Below, one piece after another: positions 17,221 through 18,353 of a stretch of 18,353 nt of DNA. Location: contig JAYUOV010000064.1 of assembly GCA_043760535.1 (NCBI GenBank), positions 1 through 18,353 of the forward strand, written 5' to 3'. Below the pieces are notes generated by a model. The model had not been told where the DNA came from. It saw nothing but the letters and a program-made list of their open reading frames with translations, and made no database searches. Origin of the DNA: JAZKFT01 sp043760535 (lineage in GTDB: Bacteria > Bacteroidota > Bacteroidia > Chitinophagales > Chitinophagaceae). Each line of letters opens with the position of its first letter. Within the stretch, counting starts at the first letter, position 1. The position numbers and the translations under genes were made by a program.

Positions 17221-18353
17221 ATAGTACCAACTTTAACAGTATCGTCTTCAACACTAAGCTTTCAAACTGTCCCTGTTAGCGTACCTTCTCCTTCTACTTC
17301 TTTTAATCTTGCGGGCACCTTCCTTACACCTGCACCGGGCATTATCACCGTAAATGCACCGGCTAATTTTCAGGTTTCTAACGATAATGTGACATGGGGC
17401 AGCAGCACCACAGTTGCTAATACTACTGCTACACTTGCTGCTACACCGGTTTATGTTCGTTTTTTATCGGCTATGGTTGGGGCAGCTACCGGTAATATCA
17501 CGTTTAGTGGTGGTGGTGTAGCGGTACCGCCTACTGTTGCATTAACCGGAGCGGCTGGTACACAGTATTTTAGTAAACCAACTGGTAGCATTGAGCTAGA
17601 GCCAAACTGGGGTACAGCACCAGATGGTACTGGTACTCCACCACCCAATTTTGTTAATGATTACCAGATTTTTACAATTTGTAACAGAGCTACCTATACA
17701 TTGGATGATGACTTTCAGGTATTTGGCTTAGGCTCAAAAATTATTGTTGGTAATGGCACTAACCCTATAACTCTTACACTACCATCTGCCTTTACTATAC
17801 TTAGCGATATCGATCATAGGGTTGATGTGAGTAATAATGCTACAGTAGTAGTCGCCAATAAAATATATCGCAGTACTGGTCCTGGCGATTTTAGTAAAAC
17901 GCCTTTTCCTCATTTTGGAACAGTAGCTACGAACAGTACTGTTGAATACACCTGGAATGGTACAGACGGAACCGATACGGTGCGTATTCCTGCAGAAACG
18001 TTTGGCAACTTAAAATTAGTAAATGGGCTTAAATATTTTTCATCTGGTGGTTTTGCGTTTGCCAACGGAAATTTAGATATTACCAATGTAGTAGGTGTTA
18101 ATGGAACAGGTAATGGATCTGCAAATGTTCTGGTAAGAGGTAACGTTACAATGAGTGGTTCTTTTTTTGATACAGACCCTGCTGCAGATGCGAGTAGAAT
18201 GAGTTTGAATTTGGGAGGAACAACAACACAAACAATAAGTGGAGGCGATTTTTATATAGCTCAATTGAGGACCCAGGCAATATCACCAACAGTGCCTGCA
18301 TTTTCCTTAAACATTGTTTTAGCCCCTGGCACCAATATCATAACGGGAACAAC
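16468..18353 (+). CDS. Large secreted multidomain protein (concanavalin-like, Ig-like and adhesin-like modules), 3' partial
   Basis: The frame starts at ATG 16468 and has no stop before the window's end, giving 628 full codons. It has the signal peptide MKKIHLFIVAALLSSLSWGQ. Residues of about 20-250 are paralogous to the whole preceding protein: SGVGFGVNMN, GVAARAFI, TDDIVEMWVNPVLG and IDAIRYGATWAFV. Residues of about 253-363 form an Ig-like repeat common in secreted proteins of Bacteroidota (LTVSSSTLSF, then PANFQVSNDNVTWG, PVYVRF and NITFSGGG). From about residue 364 onward the sequence is beta-rich with adhesin-like strands, such as VEYTWNGTD, FGNLKLVNGLKYFSSGG, ANVLVRGNVTMSG and GGTTTQTISGG. 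This suggests a beta-helix or adhesin-type stalk. No catalytic motif is seen. A T9SS sorting domain may lie beyond the edge. Likely roles are cell-surface adhesion or glycan binding. Confidence 0.85.
   Translation, partial: MKKIHLFIVAALLSSLSWGQTFTDDFNYPTGDSLKSNSWPKLFNSTSASLFVNSSGLSYTGSPSSGVGFGVNMNPATSTAFSGRFSGTVTSGSMYMSFLVNPSAAQAGTLVANFTGIMQGPSPSPGVAARAFIRSASGGFNFGVGKNTATTSANGVNYEATVRPYNTTYLVVVKYTINTGSATDDIVEMWVNPVLGGMETPPTLTQGAGVADPSSGVASLTGVILAARSTGPTLEIDAIRYGATWAFVTPMIVPTLTVSSSTLSFQTVPVSVPSPSTSFNLAGTFLTPAPGIITVNAPANFQVSNDNVTWGSSTTVANTTATLAATPVYVRFLSAMVGAATGNITFSGGGVAVPPTVALTGAAGTQYFSKPTGSIELEPNWGTAPDGTGTPPPNFVNDYQIFTICNRATYTLDDDFQVFGLGSKIIVGNGTNPITLTLPSAFTILSDIDHRVDVSNNATVVVANKIYRSTGPGDFSKTPFPHFGTVATNSTVEYTWNGTDGTDTVRIPAETFGNLKLVNGLKYFSSGGFAFANGNLDITNVVGVNGTGNGSANVLVRGNVTMSGSFFDTDPAADASRMSLNLGGTTTQTISGGDFYIAQLRTQAISPTVPAFSLNIVLAPGTNIITGT

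Overview
The window is AT-rich DNA from a member of the Bacteroidota. The evidence is an adjacent SusC/SusD pair, signal peptides of the MKK...Q(A/G)Q style, near absence of strong Shine-Dalgarno sequences, and large secreted proteins with Ig-like and adhesin-like modules of the kind common in Chitinophagales and Flavobacteriia. The family-level placement (Chitinophagaceae-like) is only an impression. All ten genes lie on the + strand. I see no tRNA, rRNA, CRISPR array, insertion sequence or phage gene.

Positions 1-15497 hold most of a polysaccharide utilisation locus (PUL). In order: a SusC-type TonB-dependent receptor (5' end cut by the window), a SusD-type surface lipoprotein, a leaderless FAD-dependent oxidoreductase with a C-terminal discoidin-like domain, a GH2 enzyme resembling beta-glucuronidases, an MFS permease of the hexuronate/ACS type, a sialate-O-acetylesterase-like SGNH esterase, a GH2 beta-galactosidase-type enzyme, and a GH128-like endo-beta-1,3-glucanase with accessory domains. 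Gaps between these genes are 8-65 nt, so one operon is likely.

Positions 15498-18353 follow a 175-nt gap. They hold two tandem paralogues that share a secreted domain of about 230 residues. The first is that domain alone (246 aa). The second carries it at the N-terminus of a much larger Ig-like/adhesin-like protein that runs off the 3' end.

A working model, which is inference: the GH128 and SusCD act at the cell surface, and the esterase and two GH2 enzymes deacetylate and trim the imported oligosaccharide in the periplasm. The MFS permease would then take a released (probably acidic) sugar into the cytoplasm, where the FAD enzyme could oxidise it. The gene set suggests an acetylated, possibly uronate-bearing glycan with beta-1,3-glucan character. 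The GH2 assigned to glucuronide cleavage has an altered N-x-K motif, so its substrate is uncertain. No HTCS, ECF-sigma/anti-sigma or other regulator is visible.

I found no clearly new system. The least understood parts are the FAD oxidoreductase within the PUL, the GH2 with the altered specificity motif, and the tandem secreted-domain paralogues.
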